DNA of 64,000 nucleotides, from positions 4,092,001 to 4,156,000 of the forward strand of contig OW818645.1 in assembly GCA_942492835.1 (NCBI GenBank), given 5' to 3'. Origin of the DNA: GWB2-37-7 sp942492835. GTDB taxonomy: Bacteria; Bacillota; Clostridia; Lutisporales; Lutisporaceae. The notes beneath the pieces are model-generated. The model was given only the letters and a program-made list of their open reading frames with translations, ran no database searches and was not told the DNA's origin. A program made the translations under genes and the position numbers. This document shows, piece after piece, positions 18,193-27,648 of the stretch; within the stretch, counting starts at the first letter, position 1, and the number at the start of each line of letters is the position of its first letter.

Positions 18193-20463
18193 ATGAAGTT
18201 GAATGAAAAAGAGTGGGTTATTGAAGCCTCCAAACTTGAAGAAATATGTGATATAATAACTACTCTTATAAAGAATAAGAGAATAAGCTTAGAAGAATAT
18301 AAGGAAGATGTAATAGAAATACGACGAAGCATGTGGGATAACACTGCTCATGTATTGTCAGGAGAATTTGATGAATCGGTAGAGATACTGCAATATATAA
18401 ATCTTATGAAACAAGAAGAAAAAAATCATCAGCATACAAGTGAGCAAGTCAAGAAATTAGAAAGAATGTTAGAATCACCATATTTTGCACGTATAGATTT
18501 TATATATGATGAATGTGAAGATAAAGAAAAAATTTATATTGGGATGTCTACACTAATAGACAATGATACTATGGATATTTTAATATATGACTGGCGTGCT
18601 CCAATATCTAGTATGTATTATGAATATGAGCTGGGAGACGCTTCTTTTAACGCTGATAATAATTCTATAACAGGTAAGATAGAGCTTAAACGTCAGTACA
18701 AAATATTAAAGTCAAAGCTTCTTTTGATGTTTGACAGCAGTATCAAAATAGATGACGAAATACTGCAAGAGATACTTAGTAAAAATGCCGATGATAAGAT
18801 GAAAAACATAGTTATAAGCATTCAAAAGGAACAAAATAAAATAATCAGAGACGAAAATACAAGAGTACTTATTGTTCAAGGGGCTGCCGGAAGTGGCAAA
18901 ACCTCTATCGCTTTACATAGAATTGCATATTTATTATACAGACAGAAGGATGAGGGCTTAAAGTCCAAGAATGTCGCTATATTTTCACCAAATCAAATAT
19001 TTAATGATTATATATCTGATGTATTGCCAGAGCTGGGAGAAGAAAATGTACATCAAACTACATTCTTTGAATATGCAAGAAGCTGTATAAATCAGGAAAT
19101 TCAAATTGAGAATGTTAATGATCAAATGGAATATATGCTTTCACAAAGCAAGGATACTAAGCAGTATAGGCTTAGAAAAGCTAGTATTAGATATAAGTCT
19201 TCTATAGAATATTTAGATATTTTGGATGAATATCTGACATTTTTAAATGAGAATTATAATGGATTTGTTGATATAAGGTTCAATAAGAATTTGGTGATTA
19301 CTAAACAAGAATTGGAAAAGTTATACAACAAAGATTATAAAAGTTATGCTCCAATTAAAAGATTTCAAAAAATTAGAGATAGAATATTTTATTTATTAAA
19401 GCCTCATACAATCTCAAGGTTAAAAGAAATAACAAAAGAGGTTGAGGATGGAGACGAGATAGAATTTAATATACATCAGGTAAGCCGTGCAAGGCTTTCT
19501 ATTGAGTTAAAAGAGCTACACATTAAGGTGGAAGCTATGACTGAGATAGACACCTATAAGTTATTTATAAGATTATTTGAAGATAAGGCACTATTGAAAG
19601 TTTTGTCTAAGAATGTTTTAGAAGATAAAAAAGAATTGTTTGATTATACTTTGGGATATTTGAAAATGGGTAAGATGCATTATGAAGACCTTGCGCCATA
19701 TATATATTTCAAGGGGATGCTAGAAGGTAGCTTGTATATAGCAGATATAAGACATGTAGTAATAGACGAAGCTCAGGATTATTCTTATATACAGTATCAA
19801 ATAATAAAAAGATTATTCAAATATGCTTCCTTCACTATATTAGGAGATGTAAATCAAGCAATTTATACTTATATGGATACTGCTGACTACAAAAAAGTTA
19901 ATGAGATATTTTCTGATTTTGGCTCAAGTGTTATGACTTTAACCAAAAGCTATCGTTCCACAAGAGAAATTTGGGAGCTTTCTGAGACGATTCTGACTAG
20001 TAGTAATGAGCAACAGCCAATATATAGACGTGGAGATAAGCCTAAGCTTGTTAATGTAAGAATTAAGGATAACATGCATAAATATACTGTAGAGAAGCTT
20101 AAGGAAATGTTAGAGCAGGGTATGAAATCTATAGCCGTAATATGTAAAACTGCAAAGGAATGTGAAGAGGTTTATAGGAAAATCAAAGTAGATATTAAAC
20201 TTGTAAACTTGATTACATCTGAAAGCTCACATTTAGCAGCAGGTATATGTATAATTCCATGCTACTTATCAAAAGGACTAGAATTTGATGGAGTAATTAT
20301 ATTTGATGCAAGCAGGGATTGCTATGATAGCGAGGAACATAGAAAACTGATGTACACTATGTGTACTAGAGCACTGCATAAGCTTTGTATAGTTTATTCT
20401 GGAGAGCTTACAGCATTGCTGAAAACTGTTAGCAAGGAACAGGTAGAATGTATTAATTATTAA
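18193..20463 (+). CDS. helD: HelD-like superfamily 1 helicase (RNA polymerase recycling factor)
   Basis: HelD is a UvrD-related ATPase that removes RNA polymerase from stalled or post-termination complexes. The 756 residues begin with a coiled-coil region (about 30-110). Next is the HelD-specific segment IYIGMSTLID…DWRAPISSMYYEY. Walker A is QGAAGSGKTSIALHR near residue 237, and motif II is DEAQDYS near 525. Motif III (LGDVNQAI) and motif IV/VI regions follow. It has its own promoter and a GGGGG ribosome site. In the usual Firmicutes order pnp is followed by ylxY, so helD is an addition; its base composition looks like the backbone. Other SF1 helicases are excluded by the DWRAPISS signature. 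Confidence 0.9.
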   Translation: MKLNEKEWVIEASKLEEICDIITTLIKNKRISLEEYKEDVIEIRRSMWDNTAHVLSGEFDESVEILQYINLMKQEEKNHQHTSEQVKKLERMLESPYFARIDFIYDECEDKEKIYIGMSTLIDNDTMDILIYDWRAPISSMYYEYELGDASFNADNNSITGKIELKRQYKILKSKLLLMFDSSIKIDDEILQEILSKNADDKMKNIVISIQKEQNKIIRDENTRVLIVQGAAGSGKTSIALHRIAYLLYRQKDEGLKSKNVAIFSPNQIFNDYISDVLPELGEENVHQTTFFEYARSCINQEIQIENVNDQMEYMLSQSKDTKQYRLRKASIRYKSSIEYLDILDEYLTFLNENYNGFVDIRFNKNLVITKQELEKLYNKDYKSYAPIKRFQKIRDRIFYLLKPHTISRLKEITKEVEDGDEIEFNIHQVSRARLSIELKELHIKVEAMTEIDTYKLFIRLFEDKALLKVLSKNVLEDKKELFDYTLGYLKMGKMHYEDLAPYIYFKGMLEGSLYIADIRHVVIDEAQDYSYIQYQIIKRLFKYASFTILGDVNQAIYTYMDTADYKKVNEIFSDFGSSVMTLTKSYRSTREIWELSETILTSSNEQQPIYRRGDKPKLVNVRIKDNMHKYTVEKLKEMLEQGMKSIAVICKTAKECEEVYRKIKVDIKLVNLITSESSHLAAGICIIPCYLSKGLEFDGVIIFDASRDCYDSEEHRKLMYTMCTRALHKLCIVYSGELTALLKTVSKEQVECINY

Positions 20464-20468
20464 TTCTG

Positions 20469-20559
20469 TCAGTATTTTGCTGTTACCTATTGAATATGAA
20501 TTATAAATTGGAATATATGAAATTCATATTTTGGAGTGGTAAAAGGGAAGATAAGATTA
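20469..20559 (+). repeat. Left copy of the direct repeat flanking the polyketide cluster (decayed ylxY 5' end)
   Basis: This 91-nt stretch aligns at roughly 80% identity by eye with 30434-30525, the leader and first codons of ylxY. It includes the shared 18-mer TCAGTATTTTGCTGTTAC, the ribosome site, and GAAGATAAGATTA. The GTG start of ylxY is GGG here, and no open frame follows. It is therefore a dead fragment marking the left boundary of the inserted cluster. Confidence 0.85.
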
Positions 20560-21121
20560 GTATGTTAAGCACAAATACTATTAACTAATATGACCATATA
20601 TAAAGTAGAGATTCTGATAAAATAGGATAAAATTGGTGATGCCTTAAATACAAAGGTTTTGCTGGTTTGATTCTATTTTTTTATTTTAATACTAATTAAA
20701 AATAAGTAACAAGTAGAGAAGTGAATATCCAAAAAAATTTATGCATTAGTAATCAGATACAAAAATTTAAAAATCGTAGAGAAATTATATAGGTTAAAGC
20801 GACATAAAATGTGGGTTTTTGTAGATTTATGGCTTGTAAGTTCCCCAAAAGTGTGTTATAACAAAAATGACATTACTTTTGAGTATTCTGATAGCCATAG
20901 GAAAGCATCTATATGGGATTATATTATTCTCAGCCTTTTTAACTAGTACCGCACCTTGAGAATTTTAATAACAAGTATAGAACAAAAACTCTCTTATTCT
21001 TTATCATTATTTATATGATAAAAAGGTAATTTATAATTAATTTTTGGAAGAAATACAGTTGTGAAATTAGAAAAATGTTATGAAAAAAAATAAAAATTTA
21101 TATCTTATTAGGAGGTAAAAC
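20560..21121 (+). promoter_or_regulatory. 562-bp leader region of the polyketide cluster with candidate promoter
   Basis: No open frame of any size is seen. A candidate promoter TTGTAA-17 nt-TATAAC lies at 20834-20862, giving a leader of about 250 nt. That leader contains a short hairpin (TTATCAT / ATGATAA near 21001-21022) and ends in the strong AGGAGG site before the carrier-protein gene. The region is very AT-rich. Confidence 0.5.
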
Positions 21122-21487
21122 ATGGTGGACAATACTAAGAAAATTATAGAACTTTTAGTGGATATTTTGGGTATTGAGGAAGAAAGTATTACATTAGACT
21201 CACATTTGGTTTATGATTTAGGTGCAGAATCCATTGATTTTATTGATATTTGTTTTCAGTTTGAAAAAGTATTTCATATTAAAAAGGTTTTATTATCAGA
21301 TATATATCCTGATGAATTAGTAGGATTAAGTTACAGTGAAGAAAATCTAAATAAAGTATTGTGTGCTTTTCCTTATTTGAAAAAAAATATGGCTGAAATT
21401 ATGAAAAGTGAAGAAAACTTTGAGCCAATGAGAACAGTTAGATGTCTTGTTGATTTTATACAATGGAGATTGGAGAATGCAGATTAA
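21122..21487 (+). CDS. Acyl carrier protein of the type II polyketide cluster
   Basis: This 121-residue protein carries the growing acyl chain on phosphopantetheine. The carrier motif DLGAESIDFIDICFQFE (about 36-52) contains the serine attachment site. The protein is 30-40 residues longer than a fatty-acid ACP; the acidic extension (EENFEPMRTVRCLVDFIQW) resembles those of specialised ACPs used by dedicated synthases. It opens the cluster behind a strong AGGAGG site, and its end overlaps the first ketosynthase by 11 nt. No phosphopantetheinyl transferase is encoded nearby, so a housekeeping one must activate it. Confidence 0.88.
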   Translation: MVDNTKKIIELLVDILGIEEESITLDSHLVYDLGAESIDFIDICFQFEKVFHIKKVLLSDIYPDELVGLSYSEENLNKVLCAFPYLKKNMAEIMKSEENFEPMRTVRCLVDFIQWRLENAD

Positions 21488-22706
21488 ACAGGAAGTTGTT
21501 GTAACGGGAATTGGACTAATTTCTCCGTTAGGAGCACATATAACAACACTTTGGAAAGCTATATTACAAGGTGATAATGGTATAAATTATATTAATGATG
21601 AGTACCGATATCTAAATAAGTTTAAATTGAACATAGCTGGGATTGCTTCAAAATTTGACTTCTATCAATTTGAGAAGTTATCAAAAAAAAATCAAAGCAA
21701 GCTGGAAAAAATGGATAAACAAGCACAAATGCTGATATATTCTGCTTTGTCTGCGATTGAAGATGCTAAATTAGAAATTGATAAATCTTTAATTGGTGCA
21801 ATTATTGGATGCGGAATCAATAACTCTGATCGATATAATGATATATCATATGAGGAAAGAAAACCTACTTGGTTTTTTGATACTTATCCCAATATGCTAA
21901 TAGGACATATGTTTAAATTGTTATCTATTAAGGGTTATGGGACAACAATTGTAAATGCTTGTTGCGGAAGTATGCAAGCAATTGGAGAGGCATATAAAAA
22001 AATACAAAGTGGAGCTGAACAGATCATGTTGGCTGGAGGTACTGATGATAAGATCAATCAGTTATGTACAACAAGCTTTAGAAGACTTAACATGCTTTCA
22101 GATTCAAGAGACCCAGAATCAGCAATGTGCCCTTTTGATAAGGATAGAAACGGATTTGTTATGGGACAAGGCGCTTGTATTTTAGTATTAGAAAGTTTGA
22201 GCAGTGCTTTAGCACGCGGAGCGGAAATTTATGGCAAGATTGTTGGTTATGGTACGTATGTAGATGCAACAAGCATATCAGATGCATCCATGGATGGAAA
22301 AAAATGCGCAATGGAGAAGGCTATAGTAGATGCGCAGATTGATTATAAGCAAATTGATTATATTAATGCTCATGGAACATCAACTATTTCTAATGATAAG
22401 GAGGAGAGTGCAGCAATAAAGAGCGTATTTAAGGAAGAAGCTAAAAAAATTCCGATTAGCAGCACAAAATCCTTTATTGGTCATACATTTGCATCTTGCG
22501 GTGCTATACAAAGTGCGATATGTTTACAAAGCTTGAAGAAACAAATAGTACATAAAAATAGAAATTTTGTAGTAGGAGATCAAGATTGTGATTTGAACTA
22601 TCTGACTAAAAATCTTTCTTGTACTGACTTAAACTATGTCATTACAAATACAAGTGCAATTGGGGGAAGTAATGCATCTTTATTATTTCAACGACAGGAT
22701 AGTTGA
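21477..22706 (+). CDS. Beta-ketoacyl synthase, catalytically complete (KS-alpha candidate)
   Basis: This FabF-type condensing enzyme of 409 residues elongates ACP-bound chains by decarboxylative Claisen condensation. All catalytic residues are present: C162 in VNACCGSMQAIGE, H299 in NAHGTST, K331 and H336 in STKSFIGHT. Other KS signatures (CPFDKDRNGFVMGQGA) are intact. ATG at 21477 is chosen because it starts exactly at the family N-terminus and has GGAG 8 nt upstream; it overlaps the carrier gene. Being next to a KS with no catalytic residues suggests the two form a KS/chain-length-factor heterodimer, though the third KS could equally be the partner. Confidence 0.9.
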   Translation: MQIKQEVVVTGIGLISPLGAHITTLWKAILQGDNGINYINDEYRYLNKFKLNIAGIASKFDFYQFEKLSKKNQSKLEKMDKQAQMLIYSALSAIEDAKLEIDKSLIGAIIGCGINNSDRYNDISYEERKPTWFFDTYPNMLIGHMFKLLSIKGYGTTIVNACCGSMQAIGEAYKKIQSGAEQIMLAGGTDDKINQLCTTSFRRLNMLSDSRDPESAMCPFDKDRNGFVMGQGACILVLESLSSALARGAEIYGKIVGYGTYVDATSISDASMDGKKCAMEKAIVDAQIDYKQIDYINAHGTSTISNDKEESAAIKSVFKEEAKKIPISSTKSFIGHTFASCGAIQSAICLQSLKKQIVHKNRNFVVGDQDCDLNYLTKNLSCTDLNYVITNTSAIGGSNASLLFQRQDS

Positions 22707-22716
22707 GGAGAAATAT

Positions 22717-23967
22717 ATGAAAAAAGTTTTGATAAGTGGAATTGGACTAATTAGTGTATTAGGTCAGACAATTATGGAACATAAAGATAGTTTAAAAATG
22801 GGTAAGAAAGCATTAAAAAGTAGAGCAGATGGTAGCTTTGATCAACTAGTAAATCATGTGTCAGTAGACAATCCTAAAGCGTACATAAAGAATAAAAAAG
22901 CAATGAGATTCTATGGATTAGATACAATCCTTGGATGTGTCGCTACTTCGCTAGCATTAAAAGATGCAGAGATTGAGAGTGAAATGCTAGAACAAATGGG
23001 TCATGAAGTAGGCTTAATTTTAGGAGGAAGTTATATTCCTTCACAACTTGATATAGGTTTAACACTTAATAATTGCCTAACAAATGAAAATGAGATAGAT
23101 TATAAACTATTAGGCGAGAGGGGAATGCGAGAATTACCTCCTCTTTGGATGTTAAGCAGACTTCCAAATACTACAGCTGGACAAATCTCAATAGAAAATG
23201 GGATTAGTGGTATTAATTTTACTATTGTCAATGGGATGAATAGCGGAATTGTTTCAATCGGTGAAGCCTTTCATGCAATTAGACAAAACCGCGCTACTAA
23301 AGTTGTATGTGGTGGTGTCGATGTCAGAATTCATCCAGAATATTTAAATGAATTGATGCAAAAAAAAATGGTGGCAAATGGAGCAGAAGAATCAATACCA
23401 TTTGGTGTTAATAGTAAAGGATATACTTTTTCAGAAGGTGCATGTATTTTAATTTTAGAAAATAAAGATGAAAATGCAAAGTTAGATAATTTATATTATG
23501 CAGAAGTGATAGGATATTGTAATCAATATGTTCCAAACTTATACTCTGTTAAAGAAGATGAACTTACTAATTACTTTATACAATGCATGGAAACAGCTAT
23601 TTTGGATGCAAATATTGCAGAGAAGGACGTTGATTTTATTCAAGCTAGTGCATGTGGATATGGCATACTTGACTCAGCAGAAGCTAGAGCGATTCGTGAG
23701 ATATTTACAAATAGCGTATTAGTAACCTCATCTCAAAATTATCTAGGGTATACTAGGGCGGCTTCAGGCGCATTTTCTACAGCTATAGCATGTCTTACTT
23801 TACAGGAAGGGTGTGTTTATCCAATTTTATCGCAAGATGAGCTTTATTTTGAGAAGGATATTACATATGTAAAGGAAAAACCTGTGAATCGAGATGTAAA
23901 TATATGTATCGTTAACGCATTTAGTTATCTTGGCGAATTATGCACATTAGTTTTAAGAAAGAGTTGA
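22717..23967 (+). CDS. Catalytically dead ketosynthase homologue, chain-length-factor-like (KS-beta)
   Basis: This 416-residue protein keeps the thiolase/KS fold, with typical motifs (GIGLISVLG, NSKGYTFSEGACILILE). All four catalytic positions are replaced: the active Cys is M174 (VNGMNSGIVSIGE), the first His is S311, the Lys is Q340 and the second His is Y345 (SSQNYLGYTRAA). In type II polyketide and aryl-polyene systems such a subunit pairs with an active KS and sets chain length. The start at 22717 has GAGGAG 6 nt upstream and fits the family N-terminus. It lies 10 nt after the first KS and 4 nt before the third. The chain-length role is inferred from residue loss and context. Confidence 0.85.
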   Translation: MKKVLISGIGLISVLGQTIMEHKDSLKMGKKALKSRADGSFDQLVNHVSVDNPKAYIKNKKAMRFYGLDTILGCVATSLALKDAEIESEMLEQMGHEVGLILGGSYIPSQLDIGLTLNNCLTNENEIDYKLLGERGMRELPPLWMLSRLPNTTAGQISIENGISGINFTIVNGMNSGIVSIGEAFHAIRQNRATKVVCGGVDVRIHPEYLNELMQKKMVANGAEESIPFGVNSKGYTFSEGACILILENKDENAKLDNLYYAEVIGYCNQYVPNLYSVKEDELTNYFIQCMETAILDANIAEKDVDFIQASACGYGILDSAEARAIREIFTNSVLVTSSQNYLGYTRAASGAFSTAIACLTLQEGCVYPILSQDELYFEKDITYVKEKPVNRDVNICIVNAFSYLGELCTLVLRKS

Positions 23968-23971
23968 GAAT

Positions 23972-25243
23972 ATGAAAAGAGTTGTTATTACAGGAATGGG
24001 TGCAGTTACCCCATATGGTTTTGGTGTGAATACTTTTTGGAATTCTTTGCTTGCTGGAAAAAATGCAATTGGTCCTATAAAGAATTTATTGCTTTATGGT
24101 GATATTGTTAAGATTGGTACTTGTCTACCAAACTATGTAGAACATGAGTTTAAAAAGGAAAAATATCCCTTGATACCAGCAAGGGAAGATGAAAAGTGTT
24201 TTTTTCAAGCGGTTACTGAAGCAGTAAATCAAGCAAAATTATATGATTTTTTTCAAGATGGCACAGAAAATATTATGGTGTCTATTGCTGATCGAAAGCC
24301 AAGTCTTATATCTTATATTGATAAGATGGTGCCTATATTTTTAAAAGTACAAAATTCAAAACATCAGGAAAATATGTATTTTAGCGAATTAGTTAATAAT
24401 TTTAAAGTGCATAGTGAAAATGACATGGAGAGTATTAATCATTATGTATCTAGAAGCTACGCTATAAGAGGACCACAACTCAGTATTGCAACAGCGTGCG
24501 CATCAGGTAATAATGCAATTGGTGAAAGTTTTTTAAAGATAATGAATGGAATGATAAAGGTAGCTATAACTGGTGGTGCTTATAGCTTGGACTTGAATAG
24601 TATGATTGGATTTAGTAGACTTGGAGCCCTAACTACAAATACTGATTATGACTGCGCGTGCAGACCATTTGATAAAAATAGAGATGGTTTTGTTATGGGT
24701 TCTGGGTGTGGAATTTTAGTATTAGAAGAACTTGAACATGCGAAACATAGAGGGGCTAATATTTTAGGCGAAATATGTGGATATGCTACTAATTCGGATG
24801 CGTTTCGTGCCACTGATTCAGACCCTTTAGCTAAAGGATCTACTCGGGTAATAGAAGAGTGTATTAAGATGGCTGAAATATCAAAAGATCAAATTGGATA
24901 CATCAATGCTCATGGTACATCAACCAAAATGAACGACTTTATGGAAACGGTTGCTGTGAAAAATGTATTTGGTGAACGAGCATATCAAATTCCAATTTCA
25001 TCTACAAAGTCGATGATTGGGCATTCTATTATGGCAGCAGCTGCACTAGAAGGCATTGTTTGTATAAAGAGCATAATGGAAGAAAAAATACATGGAACGA
25101 GAAATTTGAAAGAACGAGATGATGATTTAGATTTGGATTATGTAGCTGAACGGATGCGTCAAGTAGACATAAATTATGCTCTTTCTAATAGCTTTGGCTT
25201 TGGTGGTCAAAATTCTTCTATTATATATAAAAGGTATGAATAA
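23972..25243 (+). CDS. Beta-ketoacyl synthase, catalytically complete (third KS)
   Basis: This second active FabF-type synthase has 423 residues. The catalytic set is intact: C176 in TACASGNNAIGES, H314 in NAHGTST, K346 and H351 in STKSMIGHS. PFDKNRDGFVMGSGCG is standard. It contains an insertion at about residues 95-160, where simple FabF proteins are shorter. The start is ATG, only 4 nt after the KS-beta stop. In aryl-polyene clusters a separate third KS of this kind is typical and is thought to act in priming or in a second elongation; which applies here cannot be told from sequence. Confidence 0.9.
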   Translation: MKRVVITGMGAVTPYGFGVNTFWNSLLAGKNAIGPIKNLLLYGDIVKIGTCLPNYVEHEFKKEKYPLIPAREDEKCFFQAVTEAVNQAKLYDFFQDGTENIMVSIADRKPSLISYIDKMVPIFLKVQNSKHQENMYFSELVNNFKVHSENDMESINHYVSRSYAIRGPQLSIATACASGNNAIGESFLKIMNGMIKVAITGGAYSLDLNSMIGFSRLGALTTNTDYDCACRPFDKNRDGFVMGSGCGILVLEELEHAKHRGANILGEICGYATNSDAFRATDSDPLAKGSTRVIEECIKMAEISKDQIGYINAHGTSTKMNDFMETVAVKNVFGERAYQIPISSTKSMIGHSIMAAAALEGIVCIKSIMEEKIHGTRNLKERDDDLDLDYVAERMRQVDINYALSNSFGFGGQNSSIIYKRYE

Positions 25244-25263
25244 ATAGTTAGGGGGAGATAAGA

Positions 25264-26241
25264 ATGCAAATTTACTCTCGTTATCCACATTTTTATGAGA
25301 GCATTTTAGATCAGACACAAGATCATCATGCTATGGATTTACACGTTTGTATAGATACAAAAAAGCAAACTTATTTAATGGAGCATGTTTTTGGTGAGAA
25401 TTGCTTTGTACCTGCCACTATGATTATAGAGTTGCTCTTTGAAGCTTCATTTTATTTTTGTGAGTATGAACTAAAAACTGATATGGAAGAAATGAAACCA
25501 TATAAATTACATGATTTATCTATTATGCGTGGGCTAACATTATCACCTGGTAAAAAAATGGATTTACATATTAAAGTTATATATAAGGGTATGATAGATG
25601 ATATTTATGAAATGGAATTGTTGATTTACTCTAATCGTTTTAATAGAGCCGGAGAGATTCTTGGCATTAGAAATAATGTAACTGCAAAGGTTTTTCTTAA
25701 AAAAGGACAATGTATCAATGTTTTAATGAATCTCCCACAATTTGAAGAGGATGTGTTTCATTTACCAGTAAACGAGATGTACAAAATACTTTTTCCGTCA
25801 CTTGGATATCATTTTCAAACTTGTCAGAGTACATTTCTATTTGATAGAAGAAGGAGATTTTGCATTGGGGAATTTGATATTAAAAATAAGGAAGCTTCTT
25901 GTATTGAACGAATAGAATCCACTTTTATAACTTCACCAATAGGAAACGATGCCTGTCTTCAGATTGCAGTCTTGTTTTCTAGAATGATCAACTTAATCGG
26001 TAGATTACCAATTGGTGGAGAAGAAATCGAAATTATTCGTAAAATTCCTATGGATGGTAAGGTTAAAGTGCTAGTAGAATGTTTAGAAATAAATGATGAT
26101 ATGCACTGTAATATTACATCATATGATGATGATGGTGTGTATGTCCGAATGAAGAATTTTATAGTCCGTAAGTCGCCATATCATAAGAGTATGCAACGTG
26201 AAAAGCTAGATCAATGGATGGATCAATATAAAGTATTATAG
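25264..26241 (+). CDS. Free-standing polyketide dehydratase (double hot-dog fold)
   Basis: This 325-residue protein resembles the DH domain of modular polyketide synthases rather than FabZ or FabA. The first hot dog has the catalytic His in MEHVFGENCFVPATMIIE (H41), matching the HxxxGxxxxP signature. The second has YKILFPSLGYHFQ and the catalytic Asp in NDACLQIA (D229), matching the DAxxQ signature. Both catalytic residues are therefore present. It would dehydrate 3-hydroxyacyl-ACP to the enoyl form; with no enoyl reductase in the cluster, conjugated double bonds would remain. GGGGGAG lies before the ATG, 20 nt after the third KS. The family assignment is from motifs only. Confidence 0.8.
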   Translation: MQIYSRYPHFYESILDQTQDHHAMDLHVCIDTKKQTYLMEHVFGENCFVPATMIIELLFEASFYFCEYELKTDMEEMKPYKLHDLSIMRGLTLSPGKKMDLHIKVIYKGMIDDIYEMELLIYSNRFNRAGEILGIRNNVTAKVFLKKGQCINVLMNLPQFEEDVFHLPVNEMYKILFPSLGYHFQTCQSTFLFDRRRRFCIGEFDIKNKEASCIERIESTFITSPIGNDACLQIAVLFSRMINLIGRLPIGGEEIEIIRKIPMDGKVKVLVECLEINDDMHCNITSYDDDGVYVRMKNFIVRKSPYHKSMQREKLDQWMDQYKVL

Positions 26242-26287
26242 TACAAATAACTTGTAGAAAGGATAGGCGAAAACCTAGATTTTAAAA

Positions 26288-26881
26288 ATGGAAAAAATGA
26301 CCACATTTGTATTCGTTGGAAATGAAGTCTCAGATATAAATCAAAAGTTAATTTCAATAAAAAAAGATTCCTATCTATTCCTGCTAGATAAAGAATTAAG
26401 AGGAAAGGTGCAGACTGAAGAGCGGACAGATATCTTATTTTTTGATACAGATAATGAAAGTTCATTTAAAAGCCTAATTGAATCGTTACCTCATCTTGGC
26501 AATTTAGTACTCTTAACGTCGATATCAAGTATGCAGCTTAACGTGGGTATAATGGAGGAGTGTAAGAAAGTCCTCACAAAATTATTTATTATAACAAAGA
26601 GTTTTTATCTATTGGCAATGCATACAAAAGATTTAAGAATATGGTATTTATCCTGCAGTACTTCTAATATTGAAGAGGCAATGGTTATTAATGCAATAAA
26701 GTGTCTCAATGAGGGAATTGTAGCAATGTCAATGGTGTTAGGAAACGAATTAACAAAGAAGAAAATTATTGTCAATAGTATTGAGTGTACCAAACAATAT
26801 GATTCAGATAAATTAGAACGCTTCTTAGCACATATATCAGGAAAACCTCTTTATCTGAATCTACAGTGTATTAAATTATAA
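26288..26881 (+). CDS. Degenerate short-chain dehydrogenase-like protein (pseudo-ketoreductase)
   Basis: This 197-residue protein is not confidently assigned. Its second half follows the SDR/FabG pattern (DLRIWYLSCST… NAIKCLNEGIVAMSMVLGNEL…KKIIVNSIE). The catalytic Tyr of YxxxK is isoleucine (I134) with K138 kept, and the N-terminal glycine-rich cofactor motif is missing. It probably has no reductase activity and may be a structural partner of the intact ketoreductase that follows 29 nt later; this is inference. The ribosome site is weak (GAAAGGATAGG lies further than usual from the ATG). Confidence 0.6.
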   Translation: MEKMTTFVFVGNEVSDINQKLISIKKDSYLFLLDKELRGKVQTEERTDILFFDTDNESSFKSLIESLPHLGNLVLLTSISSMQLNVGIMEECKKVLTKLFIITKSFYLLAMHTKDLRIWYLSCSTSNIEEAMVINAIKCLNEGIVAMSMVLGNELTKKKIIVNSIECTKQYDSDKLERFLAHISGKPLYLNLQCIKL

Positions 26882-26910
26882 CTAGTATGCAGAACAGTAA
26901 GGAGAAGATT

Positions 26911-27639
26911 ATGAAAAAAAAGAATGCATTAGTAACAGGTGCTACTGGAGGAATTGGAAGAGAGTTCTGCAAGATGTTGGTTAACAATGGATACTTTTTA
27001 TATATTAACGCACGGAGTTCGGAAGCTGTAGCTGAATTAATGCTAGAGATTAAGAAACTAGGTGGGGACTGTGAGTCGATTATATTTGATATAAGAGATA
27101 TAGAATCAGCAACAAAGAAGATAGATAGTATCACTCAAATTGATGTATTAATTAATAATGCAGGAATTTTGAGAGATAATTTAATTTATAATATTCCACT
27201 AGAGGACTGGATGGATGTTATTAATACGAATTTTTATTCTGTTGATTCTTTATATAGGGCGTTAGAATATAAATTAAGCGATAATGCAGTCATCATAAAT
27301 ATGTGCAGTATTTCTGGGGTTATTCCTAGAAATGGACAGCTTGCCTATGCGGTATCTAAGAGAATGTTAATACAATGGACACAAAACATGGCTTCAATAG
27401 AAAATCAAAAGAAGTATTTTGCAATATCTCCAGGACCCGTAGATACGAGATTAATACAAAAAACAGCATGGTATAATGATAAAAATGCTTTAGATCGTAT
27501 ACCATTAGGAAGATATGCTAAACCAGAGGAAATTGCGGAATTCGTAGAGCATATTATAAAAGATGTATTTTTATTTCAAAGTGGAAGTAACTTGATTTTA
27601 GATGGAGGATTCACTCAGACTATGAAAAATAAATTATAA
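26911..27639 (+). CDS. 3-oxoacyl-ACP reductase (FabG-like ketoreductase)
   Basis: This classical SDR of about 242 residues should reduce 3-ketoacyl-ACP with NADPH. It has the cofactor motif TGATGGIG (9-16), NNAG (82-85), the catalytic Ser in MCSISG (near 133) and Y146/K150 in YAVSK, plus the SPGPVDT loop. ATG at 26911 is chosen because AAGGAGA lies 6 nt upstream; an in-frame ATG at 26887 lacks a site. It follows the degenerate homologue and precedes the hydrolase by 9 nt. Confidence 0.9.
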   Translation: MKKKNALVTGATGGIGREFCKMLVNNGYFLYINARSSEAVAELMLEIKKLGGDCESIIFDIRDIESATKKIDSITQIDVLINNAGILRDNLIYNIPLEDWMDVINTNFYSVDSLYRALEYKLSDNAVIINMCSISGVIPRNGQLAYAVSKRMLIQWTQNMASIENQKKYFAISPGPVDTRLIQKTAWYNDKNALDRIPLGRYAKPEEIAEFVEHIIKDVFLFQSGSNLILDGGFTQTMKNKL

Positions 27640-27648
27640 GAGGTAAAT

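Noticed and set aside
21955..22185. Frame inside the first ketosynthase in another phase
   Set aside because: The ketosynthase frame is complete with all motifs; this is an overlapping shadow.
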